Positions 36,900-46,920 of a stretch of 64,000 nt of DNA are shown one piece after another; the stretch's first letter is position 1, and each line of letters opens with the position of its first letter. The notes under the pieces are model-generated. The model was not told the DNA's origin. It searched no databases and saw only the letters and a program-made list of their open reading frames with translations. The position numbers and the translations under genes are program-made. This DNA is from Rhizophagus irregularis (taxonomy: Eukaryota; Glomeromycota; Glomeromycetes; Glomerales; Glomeraceae), in NCBI RefSeq assembly GCF_026210795.1, contig NC_089450.1, positions 372,001 to 436,000 of the forward strand. The letters are read 5' to 3'.

Positions 36900-36932
36900 T
36901 GATGTTAAATGAAACTATTTGTTGGAGCGGCC
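36900..36932 (-). repeat. Right terminal inverted repeat of the TAA element
   Basis: Reverse complement starts GGCCGCTCCAACAAAT and ends TTTAACATCA, followed outward by the duplicated TAA. Confidence 0.88.
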
Positions 36933-37060
36933 TAAATGTACAATTATTATTATTTAACGATAATCTATATTCATCAGATACCCAATGATCCATAGATAAT
37001 CTGCACCTCTAATTCATTTATATATCAAATATCCGATGTTGAAGTAGAAGTTGGTGAAAA

Positions 37061-39231
37061 CCTAAAAAAGAAAAAAAAATGAAACATTAATATACGTTTT
37101 GTTGAAAAAAATTAAAATAAAAAACATTTTGAAGTTATATACCTTCAAAATGTTAAATTCCATATGTTCAAGGACAAACCTAAGAAAAGAAAAAAAATGA
37201 AACATTAATATACGTTTTATTGAAAAAATAAAAATAAAAAAAGATATTTCAAAGTATAATATACCTTCGAAATATTGAATTCCGGTATATTCAAGAAGCC
37301 ATCGAATCTAAAAAAAAAAAATAAATGAAACGTTAATAAACATTTTGTTAAAAAAGAAAATAAACAACAAACATTTCGAAGGTATAACAAACATTTTGAA
37401 GTATACCTTTAAAATGTTTCTCCGCTCCATTTCAGTTTTCCCTTTCTCTTTCCTTTTCCCTTTTTCCTTTTGTCTTCACCTTTCCCTTTTTCCTTTAACT
37501 TACAAAAAAAAAAATAAATGAAACTTTAAACAATGTTTCGTTACATAACAAAAATCCAATAATTTTGAAGTTCTAATACCTTCGAAATGCTGAAACGGTA
37601 CCCTGGAACCTAAAAAATGAAAACTGAAATGTTAGTAAACGTTTCATTGTAAATAAAACAAATAAATTTCGAAGGTTCTTATATTTACCTTCAAAATTCT
37701 TCTGTCCAGAAGGCAACCAGAAAATAAACTACAAAAAAAAAGATAAACGAAACATTAGTAAACATTTACTAATATTTCATTAAACAAAAAAAAAATTAAA
37801 ATTGATTTTAAATACCTTCAAAATCTCGTCTTGGAGGCGAAGCCATGGATCTATAAAAAAAACCAAAATGTTAGTTAACGTTTCGTAGAAAAAAATTATT
37901 TAATAAATAAATACAAAAAAAACCAAAAATATTACCTTTTAACCAAAGTCCAGGTCGTAATTTTGTCTGGTATTCCTACAAAAAGGGAGAAAAGAAACGT
38001 CAGTTAACGTTTTTTAAAAAAAAATAAATAAAAATAAAGTTTGGCAACATAATATTGCGAAACTTACCAGTTTGTTTCAATTTCCATTATCCAAATGTTC
38101 AGAACCTACAAAAAAGTAAAAGAAACGTATATTAGTATCGTTTCTTTAAAAAAAAAAATAATTAAAAATTTAAGTTTTACAACACAATATTGCGAAATTT
38201 ACCAGTTTGTTTCGATTTCCATTATTCAAATGTCCGGAACCTACAAAAAAGTAAAAGAAACGTATGTTAGTATCGTTTCTTTAAAAAAAATAATTAAAAA
38301 TTTAAGTTTCGCAACACAATGTTGCAAAACTCACTGGTTCGTTTTGATTTTTATTATTCAAACGTCCAGAACCTACAAAAAAGTAAAAGAAACATACGTT
38401 AGTATCGTTTCTTAACAAAAACATAATTAAAATTAAGTTTCACAACAATTGTTGCGAAACTTACCAGTTCATTTCGAGTTTCAAACATCTGAAATCTACA
38501 AAAAAAAGAAAAAAATGTTAATTAACGTTTCTTTTAATAAAAAAAATTAATAAATTAAGTTTCGCAACGATTTGTTATAAAACTCACCAGTTCGTTTCAT
38601 CCAAATATCTGGAATCTACAAAAAGAAGGAAAGAAACATTAGGTAACGTTTCTTTTAATAAAAAAAAAAATTTAACAAAAAAAAAGAAAATATTACTTTT
38701 CTCTCAAAGTTTGGGTCGTAATTTCGTTCAGCGTTCTTACAAAAAGAAGAAAAGAAATGTTAGAAACGTTTTCTAAAAGAAATTAAAAAAAGTAAGTTTT
38801 GAACACAAAACTTACCATTTCACTTTCCGAAGTTGAAGACCTACACAAAAGAAAAATAGAAAACGTTAGAAACGTTTCCTTACAAAAAAAAATTAAAAAA
38901 AAAATTTTTTAAAAAAGTTTTGAAGCAAACGTTTCGAAACTTACCATTTTCGTTTCCTCATTTCCTAAATCAAAAATACCAAAAGACCTAAAAAAAATAA
39001 AGGATTGTTAAAAACGATCCTTATAAAAGTAAAAAAAAAATTATTTTAAAGTTTCGAAGCAAAACGCTTCAAAACTTACCATAATTTCAGTTCGTTTCCC
39101 AAAGTCAAAACATCAAAAATCCTACAAAAAAGAAAGAAAGGAAACATTAGAAACGTTTCCTTACAACAAAGAATTAAAAAAAAAAATTTAAATTTAAAAA
39201 AGTTTCAAAGCGGTTTGCTTCAAAACTTACC
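37061..39231 (-). other. Tandem array of micro-exon-like blocks and structured introns
   Basis: On the minus strand about 18 blocks of 25-92 bp are each preceded by a T-rich tract ending TAG/AAG and followed by GTAAGT, GTGAGT or GTATxT. Blocks (high to low): ending 39231; 39121-39080; 38987-38945; 38840-38816; 38735-38697; 38615-38588; 38495-38465; 38372-38335; 38240-38203; 38105-38068; 37975-37936; 37850-37816; 37728-37689; 37609-37580; 37498-37407; 37307-37265; 37179-37143; from 37061. The 70-105-bp introns carry two stems: one at the donor, and one near the acceptor whose loop holds CTAAC/CTAAT, a branch-point word. Blocks are themselves repeats (five share TTTGRATAATGG-like cores). Splicing blocks 3-8 leaves a 52-codon ATG frame (38961 to 38354); most other joins hit stops. 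It may be a micro-exon gene, a non-coding spliced RNA or an intron-making repeat. Confidence 0.55.
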
Positions 39232-39240
39232 ATTGTTTTT

Positions 39241-39434
39241 CTGAAAGACAGTTCTGAAAAGGGAAAAGGGAATGGGAAAGAAATGGAAGAAAAAAAGGAA
39301 GGGAAAGGGCGGAGGAAGAGGAAGGGAGAAGAGGAGAAAAAAGAGGAAAGGGGAAGGTGGGAGAACGAAGGAAGTGAAGGTGAGAGAAAAAGGGAAGGGG
39401 AAGGGCGAAAGAAAGAAGAGATAAAGGCCGTGAG
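39241..39434 (+). promoter_or_regulatory. 190-bp homopurine/homopyrimidine tract
   Basis: The plus strand is almost only A and G for about 190 bp (GGGAAAGG, GAGGAAGGGAG words), with fewer than a dozen interruptions by C or T. On the minus strand this is a C/T-rich tract directly 5' of the first block of the micro-exon array. Pyrimidine-rich tracts are common before fungal transcription starts, and mirror-repeat purine tracts can form triplexes. The regulatory role is inference. Confidence 0.45.
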
Positions 39435-39480
39435 AAAAAAAAAATTAAGCTTTTACTAAAAAAGCTTAATTTTTTTTTTT
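39434..39480. terminator. AT-rich perfect hairpin
   Basis: A-run plus ATTAAGCTTTT, a four-base loop ACTA, then AAAAAGCTTAAT plus a T-run: a stem of about 20 bp. It marks the outer border of the purine tract. The shape is that of an intrinsic terminator, but in a eukaryote it is more likely a foldback or a tiny-element end. Confidence 0.4.
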
Positions 39481-39929
39481 CGTTATACTGCAGCTGAAGC
39501 TACAGTAATTATTAAGTAATATCACATGACGCACATGATATATAATTTTATATAAATAGGAGCTTTTCCCCGCCCTGGAATTTTTTTTTTATTTTAATAA
39601 TTTTAAATAGATGTATATATATGCTTATATATATATATACTGTATATATATCTATTAACTAATACTTTACGAAAAGCCCCTACTCTGTAAACAGGTAAAG
39701 GCCATAAAGTACCTATAGGAGGAGAGCCATTGCTGCTTCCTCCGCCTGTTTATAGTGACAAAAAGAGGGAGTCTTCAGTAGTAAGGTTTAGTACTAAATT
39801 AAACATCACAACACATCGTGTTGATACATTGTTTATATTAACAATGTGTTTAATGTTAAATAATTCATTTAAAATATAAATATACAAATAAATAAAATAA
39901 AAATTAACAATTTTAATGTAATTAAGTGT
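39481..39929. other. Intergenic with small inverted repeats
   Basis: TAGGAGCTTTTC (about 39559) and its near reverse complement GAAAAGCCCCTA (about 39673) bracket about 120 bp, and GTAAACAGG/CCTGTTTATAG form another stem at 39690-39755. Possibly a miniature element; no target duplication seen. No gene. Confidence 0.35.
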
Positions 39930-40760
39930 AATGTTACATTATCCAGTGTAATTGTAATATTTTTTTGTATTTTTTAGTGCAATTCCACATTTTTTAGTGC
40001 AATTCCGCATTTTTTAATGCAATTCCACATTTTCTAGCATAATGTTACATTTTCCAGTATAACGCGAAATTTTCTAAAAAATATAATAATTGTGGTACTT
40101 TTTAGTATAATGCTACATCATCTAGTGTAATTGTAGTATTTTTTAGTGCAATGCCGCATAATTTAGTATAGTGCTACATTTTTTAGTATAATTTAATATA
40201 ATGTGGAATTTTCCAAAAAATGTGATAATTGTAATGCTTTTTAGTGTAATTTGGTGAAATGTTATATTTTTCAGTGTAATGCCATATTATTGAGCATTTT
40301 CAAAAAAAAAATGTAACATTTTAATATTCTGACGAAAGTGAAACATTTGACATAAAATTTGCTGAAAATATGCAACATTTGACAAAAAATATAGAATTTT
40401 CATAAAAAAATGCACCATTTGCTAGGAAATCAGAATATTTGACAAAATTTGATTTTAATTGACAATGTTATAACAATTTTATGAAATGTTGTTACAATGA
40501 TATCACATTGACCATTTGCAAAAAAATTGGAACATTTGACAAAAAAAAAGCAAATTTTAATTTTAATTGACAATGTTATAACAATTTTATAAAATGTTAT
40601 TACATTTGAGGCAAAATGTGGAATTTTCATAAAAATGCACCATTTGCAAGAAAATTAGAACATTTGACAAAAAAAAAGCAAAATTTGATTTAATTGACAA
40701 TGTTATAACAATGTTACGAAATGTTACATTTGAAATATATATAATGTAGCATTTTCCCAA
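39930..40760. repeat. Two blended AT-rich tandem arrays
   Basis: To about 40300: a 20-30-bp unit built on TTTTTTAGTGCAATTCCACA with TGTAATG variants, more than ten copies. From about 40400: a longer unit of about 110 bp with AATTGACAATGTTATAACAA and GAACATTTGACAAAAAA, about three copies. No gene. Confidence 0.7.
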
Positions 40761-40928
40761 ATTTTCATAAAATTTATAAAATTTGCTAAATCGAACAATG
40801 TTGTAATAATGCTATTCCAAAAAATTGCTCAGCGTAATGCAGCATTTTCCACAATTTCCACCATTTTCCAGGAAAATGGGGAATTTGCATTTTTTGAATT
40901 TTGGACAATGGTGCCCCTTCGACCTGTG

Positions 40929-41627
40929 CTATCAATTATCAAAATGATACCAAATTATTTTAAAATAACAAAATATCATTTTATCATTTGTTATTTACTG
41001 AGTAAAGTTTGAAATTAAAGCAGATTAAAACAAAATTACTAGGTATTTGGTCAGTTTAAATCACAAATGATAACTGTTATTTGTAACAATTGTCCTATCT
41101 ATTATTACCAATTATTTCTATTTTTAAGTGTGAAATTATTACACATTATGTATAACTCTAGCTTATTCTGATTTTGCATTATTTATAATAAGTCAGCATT
41201 AGAATATCTATTAATATTATTTTTTGTATTCTATTATTTGGTCAGATTATCAAATTTTTTGTGTAATAATGGTTGGATTGATAAACACTAAATCATTTAT
41301 TAAAATTATATATATTAAACATTGGATATGTCAACTCAAGTCATATTATATATATATAAGTATTTTTTTATATTTATATGTTAGATATCTTTGTTCATCC
41401 TTTTTTTGTTTACTAAAAAAATTTTTTCTAAATTCAACAAAATATTTAATAATTATAAATACAAGTAAACAAACAAGTGAACAATATCTTGGTTCTACTA
41501 ATTACCCTTTTAACTTTTAGTCATTTCATCTTATTTAAAGAAGTGAGAAAATTGTCAAGAAAATTAGTCATATTTATATGGTATCAAGAAATTTACAATG
41601 CTATAGAAGAAAAGGTGCATTTTTTTA
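40929..41627 (+). repeat. Left arm of the long inverted repeat
   Basis: 699 bp, pairing with 46170-46846. A 98-codon frame inside it (41224-41520) has a counterpart frame in the other arm, but composition is Tyr/Phe/Ile-rich low complexity, so I do not call a gene. Confidence 0.85.
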
Positions 41628-41649
41628 TTTAGTGAAAGGAGAAATATGA

Positions 41650-41895
41650 TTTTATATAATATAAGTGATGGTATTATAATTCACTTTTTATATTGATTTT
41701 ATATAATAAAAGTGAGTTGCGATATTAGAATTCACTTTTTTATATTGATTTTATATATAAAAAGTGAATTGCAGTCACTTTTTTATATTGATTTTATATA
41801 TAAAAAGTGAATTGCAGTCACTTTTTTATATTGATTTTATATAAAAAAAGTTAGTTGCGGTATTGCAATTCACCTTTTTATACAATTTTAATACA
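41650..41895. repeat. Palindromic tandem repeat AAGTGAATTGCAGTCACTTT
   Basis: Four to five units of about 55 bp, each with AAAAGTGAATTGCAGTCACTTTT-like self-complementary cores joined by TATTGATTTTATATA. Lies just inside the left arm. Confidence 0.75.
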
Positions 41896-43184
41896 AAAAA
41901 GTGATTCCTAATATTTTTAAAAAAAATGTTTTGCATCATTTTTTTTAATATTTTAATAAAAATCCTGAAAATTTTCAGGTTTCATCAGTTCAGATCAAGT
42001 CAAACAGATAACCTGATATAACTTGACCTGACCTAAAAAAAAATTTCAGATTAGTTATAAAATCTATGATTTTCAGTGATCTACATGATTTTTAAAATTA
42101 ATTTTCTCAATAATCAGTAATCCAATTTTTATAATACTTGGAATCTAAGCTATTTTTTACTCAAAGAATTGAATTTTGCCATTTATTTTACTGTATCTGT
42201 CTTAGTTAAAAAGTTAAAATTTTACTTTTTTACAAATTAGATGATTTTTACAAAATTTTACTATTAATTAAATAAATAAATGCTTTTAAAATATTGCTTT
42301 AAACCTTAGTTTTAAAATAAATATAAATTTATTATACTGGAACTTGTAATTTATACTGTAAATTTAATTTAAAGTTGGTGCTTTTTTTTTGTAATCCACT
42401 GTATATCATCATAAGTTTTAATTTTGCAATCATTTCTATTTAAAGTTGATACAATAATACAACCTAAATTTGTTGAATATTGCAGCCCAGCTTTTAAAAT
42501 TGTACAATCAGTCATAGTAACAATAGAGCCTTTATAATGTAATAAATCCTATAGTTATTTAAATCAGGCAACATTTTCATAACAAAGATCGGGATTTTTA
42601 ATAGCATCTTCCAAAATACTTTTATGGTGTCTGTAATTAATAAAATTATATTTAAATTTTAATATATTATTAATTGAATAAATTTTTAATTGCATTACCT
42701 GATTAAGCGAATTGTCATACTAACTAAATTCTGACGAAATAAATTTAACGCTTTTAAACTAACTGAATGCTTCCCAAAACTACAAGAAAATTCAAAAATT
42801 CATTTGAATACTTGAGATTTTGTAAACCTTTGTCTTTTTCTTCACGTTCTGCAGTTTATAACATAATGTAATAAAGTCCTTTAAATACTGGTTTTTACTC
42901 AAAAACACCTTGCAAAGCTTTATTGGCGAATTCCATCCAAAATCCTTTATATGATGAATTATCAGTACCAAGTAGCTCATTTAATTGTTTAATATTAACA
43001 TTTTTTAGATATGTTAATAATAGATTATTATTAAAATAAAATTTTGGTGTAAATTTAATATTTTTTGGATCAGGAACAGCAGCTTGAATACGATTTAAAA
43101 AAGATGAATTAAAGTGAATATGAAAACATGGTGAACAGAGTTCTCCATAAGTTTTTTTTTCACAATTAAGTGATTGGATACACA

Positions 43185-43715
43185 CCCTATAAAAAAAAAT
43201 TTCTTTAAAATGTACTTAAAATATACTTACAGTCTAACCTCGATATACCGATATTCAATATACCGATATACTATTAAAAACTTGATATACCGATAAAATT
43301 TTATTTTCCCACTATATGTAAGGACATATAAATATTGGTATAACTTTGATATAACGATATTTTCTAAAAATTTCATATATGTCCCGACATATCGTTATAT
43401 AAAGGTTTGACTGTATATATTTTTAAAATATATCTAAAATATACTTAACATTTTAAAATATACTTAAAATATACTTAAAATTGCAATTTTAAGTATATTT
43501 AAAGTGTAAAATTTTGTACTTAAATTATATTTAAATTGCAATTAAGTATATTTTAAATATAATTTAAGTATAAAATTTTATACTTTAAATATACTTAAAA
43601 TTGCAATTTTAAGTATATTTTAAGTACATTTAAAAATTTTAAGTACATTTTAGATATATTTTAAAATATATAAGTACATTTAAGTATATTTTAAAGAATT
43701 TTTTTTTTCATAGGG
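43185..43715. mobile_element. 531-bp TIR element, 3-bp duplication (CACTA-like?)
   Basis: Ends CCCTATAAAAAAAAA and CCCTATGAAAAAAAAAA, inverted, with TTCTTTAAAATRTACTTAAA following; flanked by ACA on both sides (43182-43184, 43716-43718). Removing the element and one ACA rejoins the reading frame of the host gene (G-M-C-I-Q-S-L-N-C-E), which proves the borders. A 3-bp duplication and a C-starting end suggest the CACTA (En/Spm) group. The interior is AAGTATATTT palindromes plus a nested mariner-like MITE. Confidence 0.8.
43230..43413. mobile_element. 184-bp mariner/pogo-like MITE
   Basis: Ends CAGTCTAACCTCGATATACC and CAGTCAAACCTTTATATAAC in inverted orientation, flanked by TA (43228-43229, 43414-43415). 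The CAGTC start and TA site are typical of Tc1/mariner/pogo miniature elements. Nested within the 531-bp element. Confidence 0.8.
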
Positions 43716-44201
43716 ACATTCCTAAAATTATTATTATAAAATTATAATTTTTGTAAGAAATAAATCAAACCAATTAAATATCAGTAAAATATGATTAATT
43801 CTTTTTACTAAAACGATTAATAACTCTCTCATTAAGCCTTTTATAATTAAATGGTGTTTTACTTAGAAATTTATTTGGATACTTCTCCTTTCCAATTACT
43901 TCTTGTCATCATGCACCTCCATATATGGCTGGTATTCTATTTATATAAATATTTATTTATTCAGAATGGAGACCAGGACATAGTATATTTGGAAATAATG
44001 ATGGTGGTGGTGGCAGATTTTCTGAAATTTCTAAGCTTTCTTTTACTTTTTTAGGTTTAGGTAAAATAAGAAAAGACCGGATAAACCAAGTTGACATTTT
44101 TGGTTATTCATTTTACATCTTGAATTTCTAGAATGTTCGTTAAACCTTAACTCATCATAATCATTATCAAGAATAACCTTTTGTCCACATATGCAGAATA
44201 C

Positions 44202-44378
44202 TATACATGCCACCCAAATTATTTTGAACTGCCGTAATTATAAGTAAAATCCCAAATTCAATTATGGCATCCCAAATTATTTTGGCACTTTACATAGTAA
44301 ATTATATATAAACCGAATGAATTATGGCATCCCAAATTATAATTATGGCATCCCAAAATAATTTGGGCAGCATGTATA
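44202..44378. mobile_element. 177-bp hAT-like MITE
   Basis: Inverted ends TATACATGCYRCCCAAATTA, flanked by the 8-bp duplication CAGAATAC (44194-44201, 44379-44386). Inside, ATTATGGCATCCCAAATTAT is repeated. Excision with one copy of the duplication restores the broken gene's frame across the site. Confidence 0.85.
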
Positions 44379-44948
44379 CAGAATACTGCATATTTATCAA
44401 TAATATCTGCACAAAATTTATTTTCAAATAAACGAGTTTTAGTATGCTTCCACTTCATTATAATATTAAAGCTTTTTAAGTTTTAACGTTAAAACAGAAA
44501 TAAATGAAAGTTTTATATATAAACTAATTTTGCACTTTTGCTATTTACGTTGTAAAGAAAAAAAAGGATGCAAAATGATATATATATTTTAAAATCAATT
44601 GTAAAAAAAAACGAGTATCAATACCAAAAAAAGTATAAATTCACCAAATTGCATAGTATGACTTCATAAAAATTCTCTTAATTCAATAAAACTAAAAATG
44701 TAACAATTATCTAAATTATTGTAAATTTGCTAAAAACTAAACTTGGACTTCAGGCTAAATTTGAACTAATTTGCTAAAATTAAAATATGAGATATATTAG
44801 AGATATCCAGAGTCCTTTTCATCATTCAAATCTACAAATCTATAATTAAAAAGAGAAAACACTGATAATGATGGATTACTATCTTCATTAAGTTTATATA
44901 GCTGATATACTTTTGGAAAAATCCAAGAGAAAAAGGATAATGATGTTT

Positions 44949-46110
44949 CTATAAATACAGTGAATTTGAAGAATACAAGTAACTGGAAAAAGATGCTGAA
45001 GTATTTGCATTCAGAGGTATTGTTTGATATTGAATATTTAATTGATTTGAAGGTCTAGCCAATACAATAACAGTACCTTTATTTCCATATGTATATGCTA
45101 ACTCTTTTGGTAATGCGACATTAAATTCATCTGCTAATGCATTAACTTCTACCATTCATTTTGATCCAATAAGAATATATTTTCTTTCAAATTCATAATC
45201 AATTAATTCTTCTCCATTTAATTGACTAGTTAAAGTTTTATTTTCATCAATTCACTTTTTGTTTATTACTTTTTCAATCAAAGGTTTTTGCATTAACAAG
45301 GAAGAAGATGGTAATGAATTATTATATGGTAGTTGCAAATTTGTATTAACTTAAAGGTTATTATTATCAATGTTTTTTGTTATTCCTGTTGTTATTGTGC
45401 CTGAATATTTAGTGTAATTATCCTTAGAAGTTTTTCTTTATAAAGGATTAATATAATTCATTAAATTTCCTTTCTGTAATTTCTACTATTCATTTTAATT
45501 CAATAAGAATATATTCTCTTTCAAATTCATAATCAGTTAATTTTTCTTCATTTGATTAACTGGTTAAAGTTTCATTTTCATCAATTCACTTTTTGTTTGT
45601 TACTTCTTCAGTCAAAAGTTTTTGCACTAATAAGAAAGAAGATGGTAATGAATTATCATATGGTGGTTGCAAATCTGTATTAACTTAAAGGTTATTATTA
45701 TCAATGTTTTTTATTATTTTTATTATTGTTGTGCCTGAATATTTAGTGTGATTATCCTTAGAAGTTTTTCTTTGTAAAGGATTAATATAATCCATTAAAT
45801 TCCCTTTCTATATGTTATAATTTTTACAGGTAAAATTAGGTTTAATGTGAATTTATGGATTTCTCAATTGATTATTAGAAATCTCTTAATATATCACTGG
45901 AGTTGGGGATGATTTTGATCTATTTCTAATATGCATTTTTAGTTCATTATTCTGGATGTTTATCATAGTAATACCTTTGAATTTTAAATCATGATGCTTA
46001 ATTATTACTTATGACTTTTCATCATTCAAATCTACAAATCCACAATTAAAAAAAGAAAACACTGATAATGATAGATTACTATCTTCATTAAGTTTATATG
46101 GATTAGTTAC
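44949..46110 (-). pseudogene. Decayed region with internal duplication (unrecognised protein)
   Basis: The last part, 45155-44949, is open: MVEVNALADEFNVALPKELA, then a Gly/Val-rich stretch and a Ser/Asn-rich tail. Upstream the same strand reads LNGEELIDYEFERKYILIG just before it, in a frame interrupted by stops. The sequence behind that is a duplicated block (see next entry), so residues such as NSLPSS and LIDYEFER-type repeats occur twice. A shorter repeat (44818-44905 and 46018-46105) flanks the whole. I recognise no family. Confidence 0.35.
45147..45812. repeat. Two-copy 333-bp direct duplication
   Basis: 45147-45480 and 45481-45812 align throughout (period 334, roughly 90 % identity). 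Shared words include CAATAAGAATATATT and GTGCCTGAATATTTAGTG. An older tandem duplication of part of the decayed gene. Confidence 0.8.
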
Positions 46111-46169
46111 TAAGTTAAGTTAATTCAGCTTCTAAGTTAAGATGCATTAGACTAGAATTTGCCCTTCAT

Positions 46170-46846
46170 AAAAAAATGCACCTTTTCTTCTATAGCATTG
46201 TAAATTTCTTGATACCCATAATATAACTAATTTTCTTGTAAAATGAAATGACTAAAAGTTAAAAGGGTAATTAGTAGAACCAGGATATTGTTCACTTATT
46301 TGTTCACTTGTATTCATAATTATTAAATATTTTGTTGAATTTAGAAAAAATTTTTTTAGTAAACAAAAAAAGGATGAACAAAAATATCTAACATATAAAT
46401 ATAAAAAGATACTTATATATAATATGACTTGAGTTGACATATCCAATGTTTAATATGTATAATTTTAATAAATGACTTAGTATTTATCAATCCAACTATC
46501 ATTACACAAAAAATTTGTCAATTTGACCAAATAATAGAATACAAAAAATAATATTAATAGATATTCTAATGCTAACTTACTATGAATAATGCAAAATCAG
46601 AATAAGCTAGAGTTATGCATAATGTGTAATAATTTTACACTTAAAAATAGAAATAATTGGTAATAATAGATGGGACAATTGTTACAAATAACAGTTATCA
46701 TTTGAGTCATGTGATTTAAACTGACCAAATACCTAGTAATTTTGTTTTAATCTGCTTTAATTTTAAACTTTACTCAGTAAATAACAAATGATAAAATGAT
46801 ATTTTGTTATTTTAAAATAATTTGGTATCATTTTAATAATTGATAG
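46170..46846 (-). repeat. Right arm of the long inverted repeat
   Basis: 677 bp, reverse complement of 40929-41627; the difference in length comes from small indels. Confidence 0.85.
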
Positions 46847-46920
46847 ACTTACATAGATATTATTTATAATTATTATTAATATTGAATATAAAAATATGAT
46901 ATAGAAATTGTCATTATTTG

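Larger units (their letters stand above)
32757..36932 (-). mobile_element. TIR DNA transposon with TAA target duplication, 4.2 kb
   Basis: Inverted ends begin GGCCGYTCCAACAAAT and extend 33 bp with 29 matches (32757-32789 and 36900-36932). The triplet TAA flanks both sides (32754-32756, 36933-36935). A C-rich block follows just inside each end on the plus strand. One intron-bearing, minus-strand gene for a DDE-type protein (32932-36601) fills the element. A TAA/TTA duplication and GG-starting ends fit the PIF/Harbinger group, but the protein motifs seen do not match what I know of that transposase, so the superfamily is unsettled. The gene is broken by several frameshifts, so this copy is inactive. 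Confidence 0.82.
42380..44458 (-). pseudogene. Transposase-like gene cut by nested insertions
   Basis: Read on the minus strand after removing the inserts. A basic N-terminus and a Cys/His motif (AVFCICGQKVILD ... RFNEHSRNSRC) run across the excised 44202-44378 element. A middle piece ends near 43790 (NKFLSKTPFNYKRLNERV), and then CSPCFHIHFNSSFLNRIQ and KNIKFTPKFYF (43190-42900), KALQGVFE and ALNLFRQNL (42750) follow. After a GT-AG intron (about 42700-42632) comes VTMTDCTILKAGLQYSTNLG (42500). I recall this architecture as a repeated Glomeromycotina family that looks like a P/THAP-type transposase, the MTD aspartate perhaps being catalytic; that placement is low-confidence. Several stops (for example after KALQGVFE) and frame changes show it is dead. 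It sits between long inverted arms, as a transposase would. Confidence 0.5.
40929..46846. mobile_element. 5.9-kb unit with about 690-bp inverted arms
   Basis: 40929-41627 and 46170-46846 are reverse complements over their whole length at roughly 90 % or better, beginning CTATCAATTATCAAAATGAT at the left. Between them lie a broken transposase-like gene (44458-42380), a second decayed minus-strand region (46110-44949) and three nested miniature elements. This layout suggests a mobile element with very long inverted ends. I find no clear target duplication, so an inverted duplication that trapped the gene is the alternative. A partial further copy of the arm lies at 47618-47770. Confidence 0.6.

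Noticed and set aside
39559-39686. Possible miniature element with TAGGAGCTTTTC ends
   Set aside because: Only 12 bp of imperfect inverted match and no target duplication.
41224-41520. 98-codon frame in the left inverted arm, with a 64-codon partner in the right arm
   Set aside because: Low-complexity Phe/Tyr/Ile composition; the pairing is explained by the inverted repeat, and the two copies differ in length with no sign of coding constraint.
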